NCBI RefSeq assembly: GCF_022627325.1
Contig: NZ_JAETZZ010000001.1
Span: forward strand, 1-64,000
Origin: Pseudomonas putida
GTDB lineage: Bacteria > Pseudomonadota > Gammaproteobacteria > Pseudomonadales > Pseudomonadaceae
DNA length: 64,000 bases
Direction: 5' to 3'
Below, one piece after another: positions 24,896 through 34,877 of this stretch (the stretch's first letter is position 1; each line of letters starts with the position of its first letter). A program made the position numbers and the translations under genes. The notes beneath the pieces are model-generated. The model had not been told where the DNA came from and searched no databases. It saw nothing but the letters and a program-made list of their open reading frames with translations.

Positions 24896-25594
24896 ATGGA
24901 CCAACCCGTACCCCGCATCCTGATCGTCGAAGACGACCAGCGCCTCGCCGAGCTCACGGCTGAATACCTGCAGGCCAACGGTTTCGAGGTGGCAGTGGAG
25001 GGCGATGGCGCGCGCGCCGCCCGGCGCATCGTCGACAGCCAGCCAGACATGGTCATCCTCGACCTGATGCTGCCCGGTGAAGATGGCCTGAGCATCTGTC
25101 GCCGGGTACGTGGCCAGTACGCAGGCCCCATCCTCATGCTCACCGCCCGCAGCGATGAACTCGACCAGGTCCAGGGCCTGGACCTGGGTGCTGATGATTA
25201 CGTGTGCAAGCCAGTGCGCCCGCGCCTGCTGTTGGCACGCATCCAGGCCCTGCTGCGGCGCAGCGAGCCGGCACAAGGCAAAACCCAAGAGCTGGCCTTT
25301 GGCGCCCTGCGCATCGACAATCGCCTGCGCGAAGCCTGGCTTGGCGAACAGCTGATCGAACTGACCGGTGCCGAGTTCGATCTGCTCTGGCTGCTGGCCA
25401 GCAACGCCGGGCGGGTGCTGTCGCGCGAGCAGATCTTCACCGCCTTGCGCGGTGTCGGTTACGACGGCCAGGACCGCTCCATCGACGTGCGCATCTCCAA
25501 GATCCGCCCCAAGATCGGTGATGACCCTGTCCACCCCCGGCTTATCAAGACCCTGCGCAGCAAGGGCTACCTGTTCGTCGGCGATGCACCATGA
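24896..25594 (+). CDS. OmpR-family response regulator (RstA-like)
   Basis: The 232-aa protein has a receiver domain at about 1-120 (ILIVEDDQRLAEL, phospho-Asp in VILDLMLPGEDG, LTARSDE and the conserved Lys in VCKPVRP). The winged-helix DNA-binding domain is at about 135-230 (ELTGAEFDLLWLL, GQDRSIDVRISKIRPKIG, TLRSKGYLF). The next gene, its sensor kinase, overlaps by 4 bases (ATGA). The pair resembles RstA/RstB; the signal and regulon are unknown. Confidence 0.9.
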   Translation: MDQPVPRILIVEDDQRLAELTAEYLQANGFEVAVEGDGARAARRIVDSQPDMVILDLMLPGEDGLSICRRVRGQYAGPILMLTARSDELDQVQGLDLGADDYVCKPVRPRLLLARIQALLRRSEPAQGKTQELAFGALRIDNRLREAWLGEQLIELTGAEFDLLWLLASNAGRVLSREQIFTALRGVGYDGQDRSIDVRISKIRPKIGDDPVHPRLIKTLRSKGYLFVGDAP

Positions 25595-27198
25595 ACAACT
25601 CGATCTTCCTGCGCATTTATGGCGGCATGCTCGCGGTCCTGGTGCTGGTGGCCCTGCTCGGCGTGCTCAGCCTGCACCTGGTCAACGAGGTGCGCGCCGC
25701 CCAGCACCGTGAGCGTCTGGCCCAAGGCACGTTCAGCCTGATGGCAGACAACCTGGCCCAGCAGAATGAAACCGAACGCAAACGCTCGTTGTTGATGTGG
25801 GAGCGCTTGTTGGGTGTGCCCCTGGACTTGCAACCGATGTCAGCGCGCACCCTTGATGGAGGCCAGCGCGCGCGGCTCAATCGCGCCTTGGTGGTGGTGC
25901 ACAAGACCGGCCCGCACGCCGCACAGGTGCTGCGCAAGGTGGGCCAGGAAGACCTGCTGCTGGTGGCCGAGGTCAAGCAGGTCAGCGAGCAGTTGGCGCG
26001 GGCCACGCTCTATTTGCTCGCCGATGAACTGGTGCGCTACCCCGTCACCGAACAGCAACAGCGCCTGGCGCAGATCAAGCAGAGCAAGGGGTTCGGTTTT
26101 GGTATTGCCCTGCAGCGCCTGGAGCGCGTGGGCCTGGACGATGACCAGCGGCGCCGGGTAGAGGAGGGCGACACGGTCATGGCGCTGGGCAAGGATGGCG
26201 ATTCGATCCGCGTGTTCGCAGGCTTGCCGGGCTCGCCCTGGGTATTGGAAATTGGCCCGCTGTACCAGCTCAACCCCTATCCGCCGCAATTGCTGGTGCT
26301 GATCGCATTCCTCGGCCTGTGCCTGATTGGCCTGGTGGTCTATTTGCTGGTGCGTCAGTTGGAGCGGCGGGTCTCGGGCCTGGAAATGGCCGCCACGCGC
26401 ATCGCCCAGGGCAGCCTGGAAACCCGCGTGCCGGCCGACGATGCCGATTCGGTCGGGCGCCTGGCGGCAGCGTTCAACGGCATGGCCGAACACCTGCAGC
26501 GTTCGCTGAACATGCAGCGCGAACTGGTGCGGGCGGTGTCCCATGAGTTGCGCACGCCCGTGGCGCGTTTGCGCTTTGGCCTGGAAATGATCGAAAGCGC
26601 GCCGACCGATCAGGCCCGCGCCAAGCACCTGGCGGGCATGGACGGCGATATCCAGGACCTGGACAAGCTGGTCGACGAGATGCTGACCTACGCCCGCCTG
26701 GAGCAGGGCGCGCCGGCCCTGAAGTTCCAGCGCGTCGACCTGGATGCCTTGCTGGACCGGGTGATCGACGAACTGGCCCCGCTCAATACCGAAGTCAGGC
26801 TGGTGCGCGGTGCCTGTCAGCTTCAGGGTGGCGAAGAGGCCTGGGTCGAGGCCGAGCCGCGCTATCTGCATCGGGCGCTGCAGAACCTGGTCAGCAATGC
26901 CCTGCGCCATGCCCGGGCAGAGGTGCGGTTGAGCTATGAGTTGGGCCAGCAGCGCTGCCGCATCGAAGTCGAAGATGACGGGCCGGGCATCCCCGAAGGT
27001 TACTGGGACCGCATCTTCACGCCGTTCACCCGGCTCGACGACAGCCGTACCCGGGCTTCGGGAGGGCATGGCCTGGGCCTGTCGATCGTGCGGCGCATCA
27101 TCTACTGGCACGCCGGCCGGGCCACGGTAGGGCGAAGTGAAGCGCTGGGCGGTGCCTGCTTCAGCCTCAACTGGCCACGCGAGCAGGCGCCGCTGTAA
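25591..27198 (+). CDS. Sensor histidine kinase (RstB-like)
   Basis: The 535-aa inner-membrane kinase has TM1 at about 8-30 (IYGGMLAVLVLVALLGVLSL), a periplasmic region of roughly 195 residues, and TM2 at about 232-255. HAMP follows, then HisKA with VSHELRTPVARLRFG and HATPase_c with NLVSNALRHA, DDGPGIPEGY and GHGLGLSIV. The large periplasmic sensor with LLADELVRYP and a GFGFGIALQ segment is like RstB. It partners the overlapping OmpR-type regulator. The stop is convergent with the PPTase gene 3 bases later. Confidence 0.9.
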   Translation: MNNSIFLRIYGGMLAVLVLVALLGVLSLHLVNEVRAAQHRERLAQGTFSLMADNLAQQNETERKRSLLMWERLLGVPLDLQPMSARTLDGGQRARLNRALVVVHKTGPHAAQVLRKVGQEDLLLVAEVKQVSEQLARATLYLLADELVRYPVTEQQQRLAQIKQSKGFGFGIALQRLERVGLDDDQRRRVEEGDTVMALGKDGDSIRVFAGLPGSPWVLEIGPLYQLNPYPPQLLVLIAFLGLCLIGLVVYLLVRQLERRVSGLEMAATRIAQGSLETRVPADDADSVGRLAAAFNGMAEHLQRSLNMQRELVRAVSHELRTPVARLRFGLEMIESAPTDQARAKHLAGMDGDIQDLDKLVDEMLTYARLEQGAPALKFQRVDLDALLDRVIDELAPLNTEVRLVRGACQLQGGEEAWVEAEPRYLHRALQNLVSNALRHARAEVRLSYELGQQRCRIEVEDDGPGIPEGYWDRIFTPFTRLDDSRTRASGGHGLGLSIVRRIIYWHAGRATVGRSEALGGACFSLNWPREQAPL

Positions 27199-27201
27199 GG
27201 C

Positions 27202-27903
27202 TTAAACGCTGACCAGGCTGAGCAGATGACCGTCCTGCACGCAGAACTGGCCTTCCAGCTCGACGCCATGGCGCCATTCGGGCGACAGGTCGATGAGCAG
27301 GCGCAGGCGTGCAAGGCCTTCAGGTGACCATCGCAGTATCTCGGCGTGCTCGAAGTAGAAGCGCTGGTGGGTCAGTGGGTAAAGGGTCTTGAACAGGCTT
27401 TCCTTGAGTGAAAAGGTCAGGGTAACCGCCAGGCCCACCTGGCTGCGGTCCAGGCGCTCAAGCTCTGCCGGGGTGAGGATTTCGCCCATCAGCCGTTCGG
27501 CTCGCTCGTCGTCCAGCAGTGCTTCCTGGTCCAGCCCCAGGCCACGGCAACTGCCTTGCGCTGCAACCACGGCCGCAGCCCAGCCTTTGCCGTGGGTGAT
27601 CGAGCCGTGGATGCCCGTGGGCCAGATCGGCGAACGGTCTTCGTGGGTGCCGGGCACATGGTCACGGCCATCCAGGCGTTGCAGCGCGGCGCGCGCGCAC
27701 ACCCGGCCGGCCAGGTACTCGGCCTGACGCTTGGCCACCGAGCGTTGCAGGCTGGGGCTGGGTTCGATGCCGGCACGCTGGAAGTCGTCGGCGGCCAGGC
27801 GGTTGGGGTCGAAGGCACAGCTGACCAGCACCGCGCCGGGCAACGGGCGGGGCAGGGGCCAGTGGTGCTGCAGCGGGTCACAGCAGGAAGGCAATCTGTT
27901 CAT
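27202..27903 (-). CDS. 4'-phosphopantetheinyl transferase
   Basis: The 233-aa Sfp/EntD-type enzyme transfers the phosphopantetheine arm of CoA to carrier proteins of fatty-acid, siderophore and peptide synthesis. Motifs are GIHGSITHGKGWAAAVV, GLGLDQEALLD (Mg-binding acidic residues) and FSLKESLFKTLYP, the KExxFK signature. It is PcpS-like. The ATG at 27903 begins the sensible N-terminus; the frame is open another 20 codons into a GC-rich hairpin region. It may serve several carrier proteins in this organism. Confidence 0.9.
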   Translation of the reverse strand: MNRLPSCCDPLQHHWPLPRPLPGAVLVSCAFDPNRLAADDFQRAGIEPSPSLQRSVAKRQAEYLAGRVCARAALQRLDGRDHVPGTHEDRSPIWPTGIHGSITHGKGWAAAVVAAQGSCRGLGLDQEALLDDERAERLMGEILTPAELERLDRSQVGLAVTLTFSLKESLFKTLYPLTHQRFYFEHAEILRWSPEGLARLRLLIDLSPEWRHGVELEGQFCVQDGHLLSLVSV

Positions 27904-27966
27904 GGCGGTATTGTGCCAGCCGCTGTGGCTGTGTGGGAGATGGGCCGCGAAGCGGCCCGGCAATCG

Positions 27967-28758
27967 TCAGTCGAACGCTTTCTTGAAGAACGCCTGCATG
28001 TCCGCCCATGAACGCTCGTCCGCAGCCTTGTTGTAACCAATGTCCGGCCCGCCATGGGCGCCGTGGCTCAAGCGGTCGGCATCCGGGTTGGTGAAGCCAT
28101 GCTTGGCGCCGGGGATGCTGACGAACTGATAGTTGACCTTGGCCGCGTCCATTTCGGCCTTGAACGCGGCGACCTGTTCATCAGTGACCATGCTGTCCGC
28201 CGCGCCGTGTTCCACCAGGATGTCGGCCCTGACCACACCAGGCTTGGCCGGCGTCTTGGTAGCCAGTGCACCATGGAAGCTCACCACGCCGTCCAGTTTC
28301 TCGCCGCGCCGGGCCGCATCCAGTACCACCTTGCCGCCGAAGCAGTAACCTACGGCGCCCAGTTGATGCTTGTTGACGTTCGGCTGCTTTTTCAGCAGTT
28401 CAAGGCCCGCGTCGAAGCGCGCGGCTGCCGCAGCCGGGTCCTTCAGCGCTTGGGCCATGAATGCCTGGGCATCCTGCGGGTGCTCGGTGTGCTTGCCGTC
28501 ACCGTACATGTCGATGGCCAGCGCTTTGTAGCCCAATGCCGCGAGGTCACGGGCACGACGCTTGGCGTAATCGTTGAGCCCCCACCATTCATGCACTACG
28601 ACAATGCCTGGGCGTTTGCCCTCCAGTGCATCGTCATAGGCGTAGTAGCCGACCAGGCGGTTGCCATCGTCGTCCTGGTAGGGGATCTCTCGGGTCACTA
28701 CTGCCGCCTGGGCAAGCGCGGCGCTGCACATCAGGGTCAAAGCCAGCAGGGCACGCAT
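27967..28758 (-). CDS. Secreted dienelactone hydrolase family protein
   Basis: The 263-aa alpha/beta-hydrolase has a Sec signal peptide (MRALLALTLMCSAALAQAA). The catalytic triad is visible as the nucleophile Cys in GYCFGG, Asp in EHGAADSM and His in PGAKHGF. The family cleaves dienelactones, but many exported members act on other esters. AAGGAG is placed 8 bases before ATG 28758 and only 2 bases before the upstream GTG at 28764, so the ATG is chosen. It is divergent from oprH and shares its regulatory gap with the PhoP-site array. Confidence 0.88.
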   Translation of the reverse strand: MRALLALTLMCSAALAQAAVVTREIPYQDDDGNRLVGYYAYDDALEGKRPGIVVVHEWWGLNDYAKRRARDLAALGYKALAIDMYGDGKHTEHPQDAQAFMAQALKDPAAAAARFDAGLELLKKQPNVNKHQLGAVGYCFGGKVVLDAARRGEKLDGVVSFHGALATKTPAKPGVVRADILVEHGAADSMVTDEQVAAFKAEMDAAKVNYQFVSIPGAKHGFTNPDADRLSHGAHGGPDIGYNKAADERSWADMQAFFKKAFD

Positions 28759-28788
28759 GTTCACTACTCCTTGTTTTGCAAACGTATC

Positions 28789-28827
28789 GTTCAGCCCCGG
28801 TTCAGCCAGGGTTCAGCCGCGGTTCAG
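28789..28827 (+). promoter_or_regulatory. Four phased PhoP half-sites before oprH
   Basis: GTTCAG occurs at 28789, 28800, 28811 and 28822, exactly 11 bases apart with 5-base spacers. A single PhoP box is two such half-sites, so three overlapping boxes exist. The array ends 60 bases before the oprH start. It predicts strong low-Mg2+ activation of oprH-phoP-phoQ. Confidence 0.82.
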
Positions 28828-28887
28828 GGCGTTCTGCTTACTCTAGCTTCCAGACCGAAACAGCGCATTCAACTGGAGTACAACGCC

Positions 28888-29493
28888 ATGAAAACCTTCA
28901 ATACCTTACTTGCTGCCATGGCCGTCTGTGCAGCGGGCATGACCACCGCCCAGGCCGCCGACGACAATTTCGCCAGCCTGACCTACGGCCAGACCAGCGA
29001 CAAGGTCCGCAAGTCTGGGCTGCTGCAACGCAACACCGACCACCTGAACGCCGACGGCATCATCGGCAAGGATGACACCTGGGGCGTGCGCCTGGGCAAG
29101 ATCAACGACCAGGGTCGCTACTACATGACCTACGACAACGTCTCGGGCGACCACAGCGGCCTGAAGCTGCGCCAGGAGAACCTGCTGGGCAGCTATGATC
29201 TGTTCCTGCCGGTAGGCGACACCACCAAACTGTTCGGTGGCGGCAGCCTGGGCATGACCAAGCTGACCCAGGACTCGCCAGGGGCCAGCCGTGATACCGA
29301 CTATGGCTATGCAGTGGGCCTGCAAGCCGGCGTAATCCAGGAAATCACCGACCGGGCTTCGGTTGAGCTGGGCTACCGCTATCTGCGTACCAATGCGGCG
29401 ACCGAGGTAGGGGCGAGCGGCGGGCCGAAAGAGGGTACCTTGCGCCTGACCAGCAGTGCTCAGACTTACCTGTCGGCGAACTACACGTTCTGA
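28888..29493 (+). CDS. oprH: Outer membrane protein OprH
   Basis: The 201-aa small beta-barrel has a signal peptide (cleavage near AQAADD) and a C-terminal strand ending YLSANYTF. OprH binds LPS and stabilises the outer membrane when divalent cations are scarce. GGAG precedes the ATG with good spacing. It heads the oprH-phoP-phoQ order known from P. aeruginosa, with a multi-site PhoP array in front. The 125-base gap to phoP contains a REP-like inverted repeat that may lower downstream expression relative to oprH. Confidence 0.93.
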   Translation: MKTFNTLLAAMAVCAAGMTTAQAADDNFASLTYGQTSDKVRKSGLLQRNTDHLNADGIIGKDDTWGVRLGKINDQGRYYMTYDNVSGDHSGLKLRQENLLGSYDLFLPVGDTTKLFGGGSLGMTKLTQDSPGASRDTDYGYAVGLQAGVIQEITDRASVELGYRYLRTNAATEVGASGGPKEGTLRLTSSAQTYLSANYTF

Positions 29494-29517
29494 TGCCCGA
29501 GTCGAGTTATCCTCTAC

Positions 29518-29591
29518 TGGCCTCATCGTCTGCAAGCCGAGTTCCCCACTGCTATTGAGTGCGGGAGCCGGCCTACCGGCGATGAGGCCGG
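29518..29591. repeat. REP-like inverted repeat between oprH and phoP
   Basis: TGGCCTCATCG (29518-29528) is complementary to CGATGAGGCC (about 29580-29589), which follows GGGAGCCGGCCTACCGGC. It is the same family as the palindromes at 8809, 33349 and 40469. Confidence 0.7.
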
Positions 29592-29618
29592 TACAGCCAA
29601 CATAGGAAGGAGCGTCAC

Positions 29619-30296
29619 ATGAAACTGCTGGTGGTCGAGGACGAAGCCCTGCTAAGGCACCACCTCCATACCCGCCTGAGCGAAAGCGGCCATGTGGTCC
29701 AGGCCGTGGCTGACGCCGAAGAAGCGCTGTACCAGGCCGAGCAATTTCACTTCGACCTGGCCGTGATCGACCTCGGCCTGCCCGGCATCAGCGGCCTGGA
29801 ACTGATCGGCCGCCTGCGCGCCCAGGCCAAGACCTTTCCCATTCTGATTCTCACCGCCCGGGGCAACTGGCAGGACAAGGTCGAAGGCCTGGCCGCCGGT
29901 GCCGATGATTACCTGGTCAAGCCCTTCCAGTTCGAAGAGCTTGAAGCACGCCTCAATGCCCTGCTGCGCCGCTCCAGCGGCTTCACCCAGTCGACCATCG
30001 CCGCAGGGCCCTTGCTGCTGGACCTCAACCGCAAGCAGGCGACCCTTGACGAGCAGCCGCTGGCGCTGACCGCCTACGAGTACCGCATCCTTGAATATCT
30101 GATGCGTCATCACCAGCAGGTGGTGGCCAAGGAGCGCCTGATGGAACAGCTGTATCCAGGCGACGAGGAGCGTGACCCCAACGTCATCGAAGTGCTGATC
30201 GGCCGTTTGCGTCGCAAGCTCGAAGGTGAGCGCGGGTTCAAACCGATCGACACGGTGCGTGGCCTGGGCTACCTGTTCACCGAGCGCTGCCGATGA
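29619..30296 (+). CDS. phoP: Response regulator PhoP
   Basis: The 225-aa OmpR-family regulator has acidic pocket VVEDEALL, phospho-Asp in VIDLGLPG (about residue 51), LTARGNW and VKPFQFEEL, and a C-terminal winged helix with EYRILEYLMRH, NVIEVLIGRLRRKL and VRGLGYLF. It controls Mg2+ limitation and LPS-modification genes and should bind the GTTCAG array before oprH. It overlaps phoQ by 4 bases. GGAAGGAG stands before the ATG. Confidence 0.95.
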   Translation: MKLLVVEDEALLRHHLHTRLSESGHVVQAVADAEEALYQAEQFHFDLAVIDLGLPGISGLELIGRLRAQAKTFPILILTARGNWQDKVEGLAAGADDYLVKPFQFEELEARLNALLRRSSGFTQSTIAAGPLLLDLNRKQATLDEQPLALTAYEYRILEYLMRHHQQVVAKERLMEQLYPGDEERDPNVIEVLIGRLRRKLEGERGFKPIDTVRGLGYLFTERCR

Positions 30297-31639
30297 TTCG
30301 TTCGCTGCGGGTGCGCTTGATGCTCGCGGCAGCGGTGCTGGCGGTGCTGTTCATGCTGGCGCTGCTGCCCGCGCTGCAGAAGGCCTTCAGCCTGGCCTTG
30401 CAGGAATCGATCGAGCAGCGCCTGGCGTCGGATGTGACCACGCTGATTTCTTCGGCGCGCATCGAGCATGGCCAGTTGCAGATGCCCGCACTGCTGCCGG
30501 ACGAGCGTTACAACCTGCCGTATACCGGTTTGCTCGGTTACATCTTCGACCGCGAAGGCAAGCTGGTCTGGCGCTCCCGGGCCACGGCCGACCAGCACAT
30601 CAACTACCAGCCGCGCTACGATGGACGCGGTAATGAGTTCGCCCGCATGCACCAGGATGACGGTGAGGAATTCTTTGTCTACGACGTCGAAATAAAGCTG
30701 CTGGGTGGCCAGAGCGCCGCCTATAGCATCGTCGCCCTGCAGCCGGTGCGTGAGTACCAGCGAACCCTCGATGGCCTGCGTGAAAAGCTCTACCTGGGCT
30801 TTGGTGCGGCCTCGCTGGCGTTGCTGGTATTGCTTTGGGCCGGCCTGACCTGGGGCCTGCGTTCCCTGAGGCGGCTGAGCCGCGAGCTGGATGAGGTGGA
30901 GGCGGGTGCCCGCGACGGGCTAAGTGCCGAGCACCCCCGTGAGCTGCTGCGCCTGACCGGCTCGCTCAACCGTCTGCTGCGCAGTGAGCGGGAACAGCGC
31001 CAGCGTTATCGCGACTCGCTGGGGGACCTGGCGCACAGCCTCAAGACGCCGCTGGCGGTGCTGCAGGGCGTGGGCGAGAGCATGCAGCAGCGCGCGGGTG
31101 AGCGTGAGCAGGCGCGGGTGCTGCAGAGCCAGATCGAACGCATGAGCCAGCAGATCGACTACCAGTTGCAGCGCGCCAGCCTGCGCAAGAGTGGCCTGGT
31201 GCGCCACAGCGTGCAGTTGCTTCCGGTGCTGGACAGCCTGTGCAGCACCCTGGCCAAGGTGTACCGCGACAAGCGCGTCGAAGTGCTGCTCGAAGTGCCG
31301 GCGCAGGCACAGGTGCCGATGGAGCAGGGCGCGCTGCTGGAGCTGTTGGGCAACCTCTTGGAAAACGCCTTCCGCCTGTGCCTGGGGCAGGTGCGGGTGA
31401 GCCTGCAGGAGGCGCCTGGGCGGCTGACCTTGAGCATCGACGATGACGGGCCGGGTGTACCGGCCGATCAGCGGGAGCGGATTCTCGAACGGGGCGAGCG
31501 GCTGGACCGGCAGCATCCCGGGCAGGGAATCGGCCTTGCAGTGGTCAAAGATATCGTCGACAGCTACGACGCTGAATTGAGCCTGGACGACTCGCCGTTG
31601 GGCGGAGCGGCATTGCGGGTCACCTTCTACCTGGATTGA
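30293..31639 (+). CDS. phoQ: Sensor kinase PhoQ
   Basis: The 448-aa inner-membrane kinase has TM1 at about 8-30, an acidic periplasmic PhoQ-type sensor (HQDDGEEFFVYDVEIKLL) and TM2 near 165-190. HAMP follows, then LAHSLKTPLAVLQGVGE with the phospho-accepting His, and an ATPase domain (LLGNLLENAFR, DDGPGVPADQ, GQGIGLAVVKDIV). It senses low Mg2+ and cationic peptides and phosphorylates PhoP. Translation is coupled to phoP by ATGA. Confidence 0.94.
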   Translation: MIRSLRVRLMLAAAVLAVLFMLALLPALQKAFSLALQESIEQRLASDVTTLISSARIEHGQLQMPALLPDERYNLPYTGLLGYIFDREGKLVWRSRATADQHINYQPRYDGRGNEFARMHQDDGEEFFVYDVEIKLLGGQSAAYSIVALQPVREYQRTLDGLREKLYLGFGAASLALLVLLWAGLTWGLRSLRRLSRELDEVEAGARDGLSAEHPRELLRLTGSLNRLLRSEREQRQRYRDSLGDLAHSLKTPLAVLQGVGESMQQRAGEREQARVLQSQIERMSQQIDYQLQRASLRKSGLVRHSVQLLPVLDSLCSTLAKVYRDKRVEVLLEVPAQAQVPMEQGALLELLGNLLENAFRLCLGQVRVSLQEAPGRLTLSIDDDGPGVPADQRERILERGERLDRQHPGQGIGLAVVKDIVDSYDAELSLDDSPLGGAALRVTFYLD

Positions 31640-31669
31640 CGTTCAGGCACAGGATGCCCCATCGCCTGC

Positions 31670-31725
31670 GGGCGGATTCCCGCCAGGGTACCTGTACAAA
31701 TCCCGCCATCGGGCGGAAATCCGCC
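31670..31725. promoter_or_regulatory. DctD/MifR-like upstream activating repeats
   Basis: GGCGGATTCCCGCC (31671-31684), CCCGCC...GGGCGG (31702-31716) and GGCGGAAATCCGCC (31712-31725) are three related dyads. The core GCGGAAATCCGC is what rhizobial DctD sites show. They lie 80-135 bases upstream of a sigma-54 promoter, the normal place for an enhancer site. Confidence 0.6.
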
Positions 31726-31804
31726 ATCTTTCTTCAGGCAATTCGCCCTGTCGTTGGGCATTTCCCGCTAGCAAATACGGCCTTTGCACCCTTCGTGGGC
31801 GTTT

Positions 31805-31820
31805 TGGCATCGCCCTTGCT
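31805..31820 (+). promoter_or_regulatory. Sigma-54 promoter of dctA
   Basis: TGGCATCGCCCTTGCT matches TGGCAC-N5-TTGCW with one mismatch and exact GG-N10-GC spacing. It is about 135 bases before the dctA start. The 314-base gap otherwise holds a CCCTCC/GGAGGG leader hairpin near 31870-31888. Confidence 0.75.
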
Positions 31821-31941
31821 ATCTGACTTGGCAGAGGCCTGCCCAGGCAGCTCGAACACAACGACAAATCCCTCCGGGTGCAGGAGGGTTAGCGATTCAG
31901 GTGCCCTGACATCCTGGGAAGGATGAAGCCGGCACACTTGA

Positions 31942-33276
<1,335 letters not shown>

Positions 33277-33291
33277 GTGTGATGCCGTCAT

Positions 33292-33327
33292 GAGAAAGGC
33301 GACCCTCGGGTCGCCTTTCTCGTTTTT
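33292..33327 (+). terminator. dctA terminator
   Basis: GAGAAAGGCGACC pairs with GGTCGCCTTTCTC around CTCG and is followed by GTTTTT, 15 bases past the stop. Confidence 0.95.
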
Positions 33328-33348
33328 GCTATGACGCCAGCGCAGTAT

Positions 33349-33377
33349 CTGCGGGAGCTGGCTTGCCGGCGATAGGC
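33349..33377. repeat. REP-like palindrome
   Basis: GCGGGAGCTGGCTTGCCGGC followed by GATAGGCCGG is a single copy of the REP-like family, between the convergent dctA and sprT genes. Confidence 0.65.
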
Positions 33378-33381
33378 CGGT

Positions 33382-33876
33382 TTATTCAACCCGCGTCTCG
33401 CCACTGTAGATCAGGACTTCTTTACACCGCCTGCACAGGTAGCGCCGCCCCTGATGCACCAACTTGTGCCGCTGTGCCGTGAACGGGAAATCGCTCTGCG
33501 GGCACGGGCAGCGGTAGATGTAGCGGGTCGCCACACGCCGGCGCACCTCATAATTGTGGCAACGATTGGGCGGCAGTTCATACACCCCGCGCATGATCAG
33601 TTGCCACTCTTCGCCATGGGCCTGAATGCGGTCGCCGAACAGTTGGTGAGCCACCAGGTGCGCCACTTCATGGGCCACGGTCTGGCGCAGGAAATCTTCC
33701 TGGTTTTCGCGGTACAGCTGCAGGTTGAAGCGCAACAGGTTTTCGTGCAGGTGGGCGACGCCCGCTTTCTGGCCGCGCAGCTTGAAGCTGACTTCCGGGC
33801 GCGGGAAGGGGCGCTTGAAAAAGGTTTCGGCTTGCTGGTAACAGGTTTCGACGCGTTGTTTGAGCAGCTCGGGCAT
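33382..33876 (-). CDS. sprT: SprT family zinc metalloprotease-like protein
   Basis: The 164-aa protein carries the metalloprotease motif HEVAHLVAHQLFG (HExxH) near residue 69 and a C-terminal zinc-ribbon-like pair, CPCP and CRRC. Bacterial SprT is poorly characterised; eukaryotic relatives (Spartan) cut DNA-protein crosslinks. The ATG at 33876 (MPELLKQRVETCY) is preferred over upstream frames. It is a single gene convergent with dctA. Confidence 0.9.
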   Translation of the reverse strand: MPELLKQRVETCYQQAETFFKRPFPRPEVSFKLRGQKAGVAHLHENLLRFNLQLYRENQEDFLRQTVAHEVAHLVAHQLFGDRIQAHGEEWQLIMRGVYELPPNRCHNYEVRRRVATRYIYRCPCPQSDFPFTAQRHKLVHQGRRYLCRRCKEVLIYSGETRVE

Positions 33877-34015
33877 GGCGGGGTAATTCTCCTGACCGGG
33901 CATTATGCCGCAAGCAGTGGCAGCCTGCCGAGCCACCGGTCAGCAGACAGCCGGAAGTCGCCTTGCGGCGGCTTCCGGTTTGATGCCCCAGTGTTGGATC
34001 TATGTGTTTTCGAAG

Positions 34016-34615
34016 CTAGTTGGTATAGACGGGCCCCACGCCCAGTCCCCAGATGATCACGGTCGCAGCCATGATCGCTACCAGTACCACCAGGCCCACT
34101 GCCAGCACCGAGCTGGAGAACAGGAAGCCTTCATCGGTCGGTATGTTCATGAATGTCGGCAAGCCGACGTACAGCAGGTAGACGGTGTAACAAATGGCCG
34201 CGGTACCCACCAGCATGCCCAGCCACAGGTGCGGGTAAAGCGCTGCCAGGCCGCCGAGGAACAGCGGTGTGGCGGTGTAGGTGGCAAAGGCGATGCATTG
34301 CGCCATGGACGGGCTGGCGTCATAGGTGCGTGCCATCCAGTGAATGAACGCGCCCATGACCGCAACCCCGGCGAGCATCGCCAGGTAGGACATGATGCTC
34401 ATCCATAAAGCGCTTTCCATCGTCAGCATCACCGCTGGCCGGTCGCCGATCACCCAGCCGACCTGGGTAGTGCCGATGAATGCCGAAACGGCGGGTATCG
34501 CCGCCAGTATCAGCGTGTGCGTCAGGTACATGTGGCTGATGCTTTCTTCTTCCCCGCGTATCTCCCGCCACTCCTGATCGGGGTGGGTAAACAGCCCCAC
34601 AACGTGATGAATCAT
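34016..34615 (-). CDS. Yip1 family inner membrane protein
   Basis: The 199-aa protein starts MIHHVVGLFTHPDQEW, a typical Yip1/YIP1-like lead-in, and has five or six hydrophobic segments (LILAAIPAVSAFIG; MSYLAMLAGVAVMGAFIHW; CIAFATYTATPLFLGGL; AAICYTVYLLYVGLPTFM; VLVAIMAATVIIWGLG). Its function is unknown. AGGAG precedes the ATG at 34615. It is divergent from ttcA. Confidence 0.85.
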   Translation of the reverse strand: MIHHVVGLFTHPDQEWREIRGEEESISHMYLTHTLILAAIPAVSAFIGTTQVGWVIGDRPAVMLTMESALWMSIMSYLAMLAGVAVMGAFIHWMARTYDASPSMAQCIAFATYTATPLFLGGLAALYPHLWLGMLVGTAAICYTVYLLYVGLPTFMNIPTDEGFLFSSSVLAVGLVVLVAIMAATVIIWGLGVGPVYTN

Positions 34616-34877
34616 GCCGGTCACTCCTCTCGTTGTTGCCAATCGCCCCCCAGATGGAGCGCAAGCGGCCCGAGGCCAGGGCACCGATGGAAGCGGTAAT
34701 GTGGCCTTATGTCGCAGTATAGGAAGCCGTTACCCGCACAAACTGTGCTTTTTAGAGCAAATCGCGCTGTAAGGCCGCCTGCTGATTCCCTTGAAGTCTT
34801 TATCGGAATCCCTACAGGTGCGCGTAGTTTGTGCGTAAAATAGCCGGCTTTTGTCACACCTCGCGGATCCAAGCGCT

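Noticed and set aside
27904-27966. Coding extension of the PPTase into the gap before the hydrolase
   Set aside because: The gap holds a GGGCCGC...GCGGCCC hairpin typical of intergenic repeats, and the shorter start gives the usual N-terminus.
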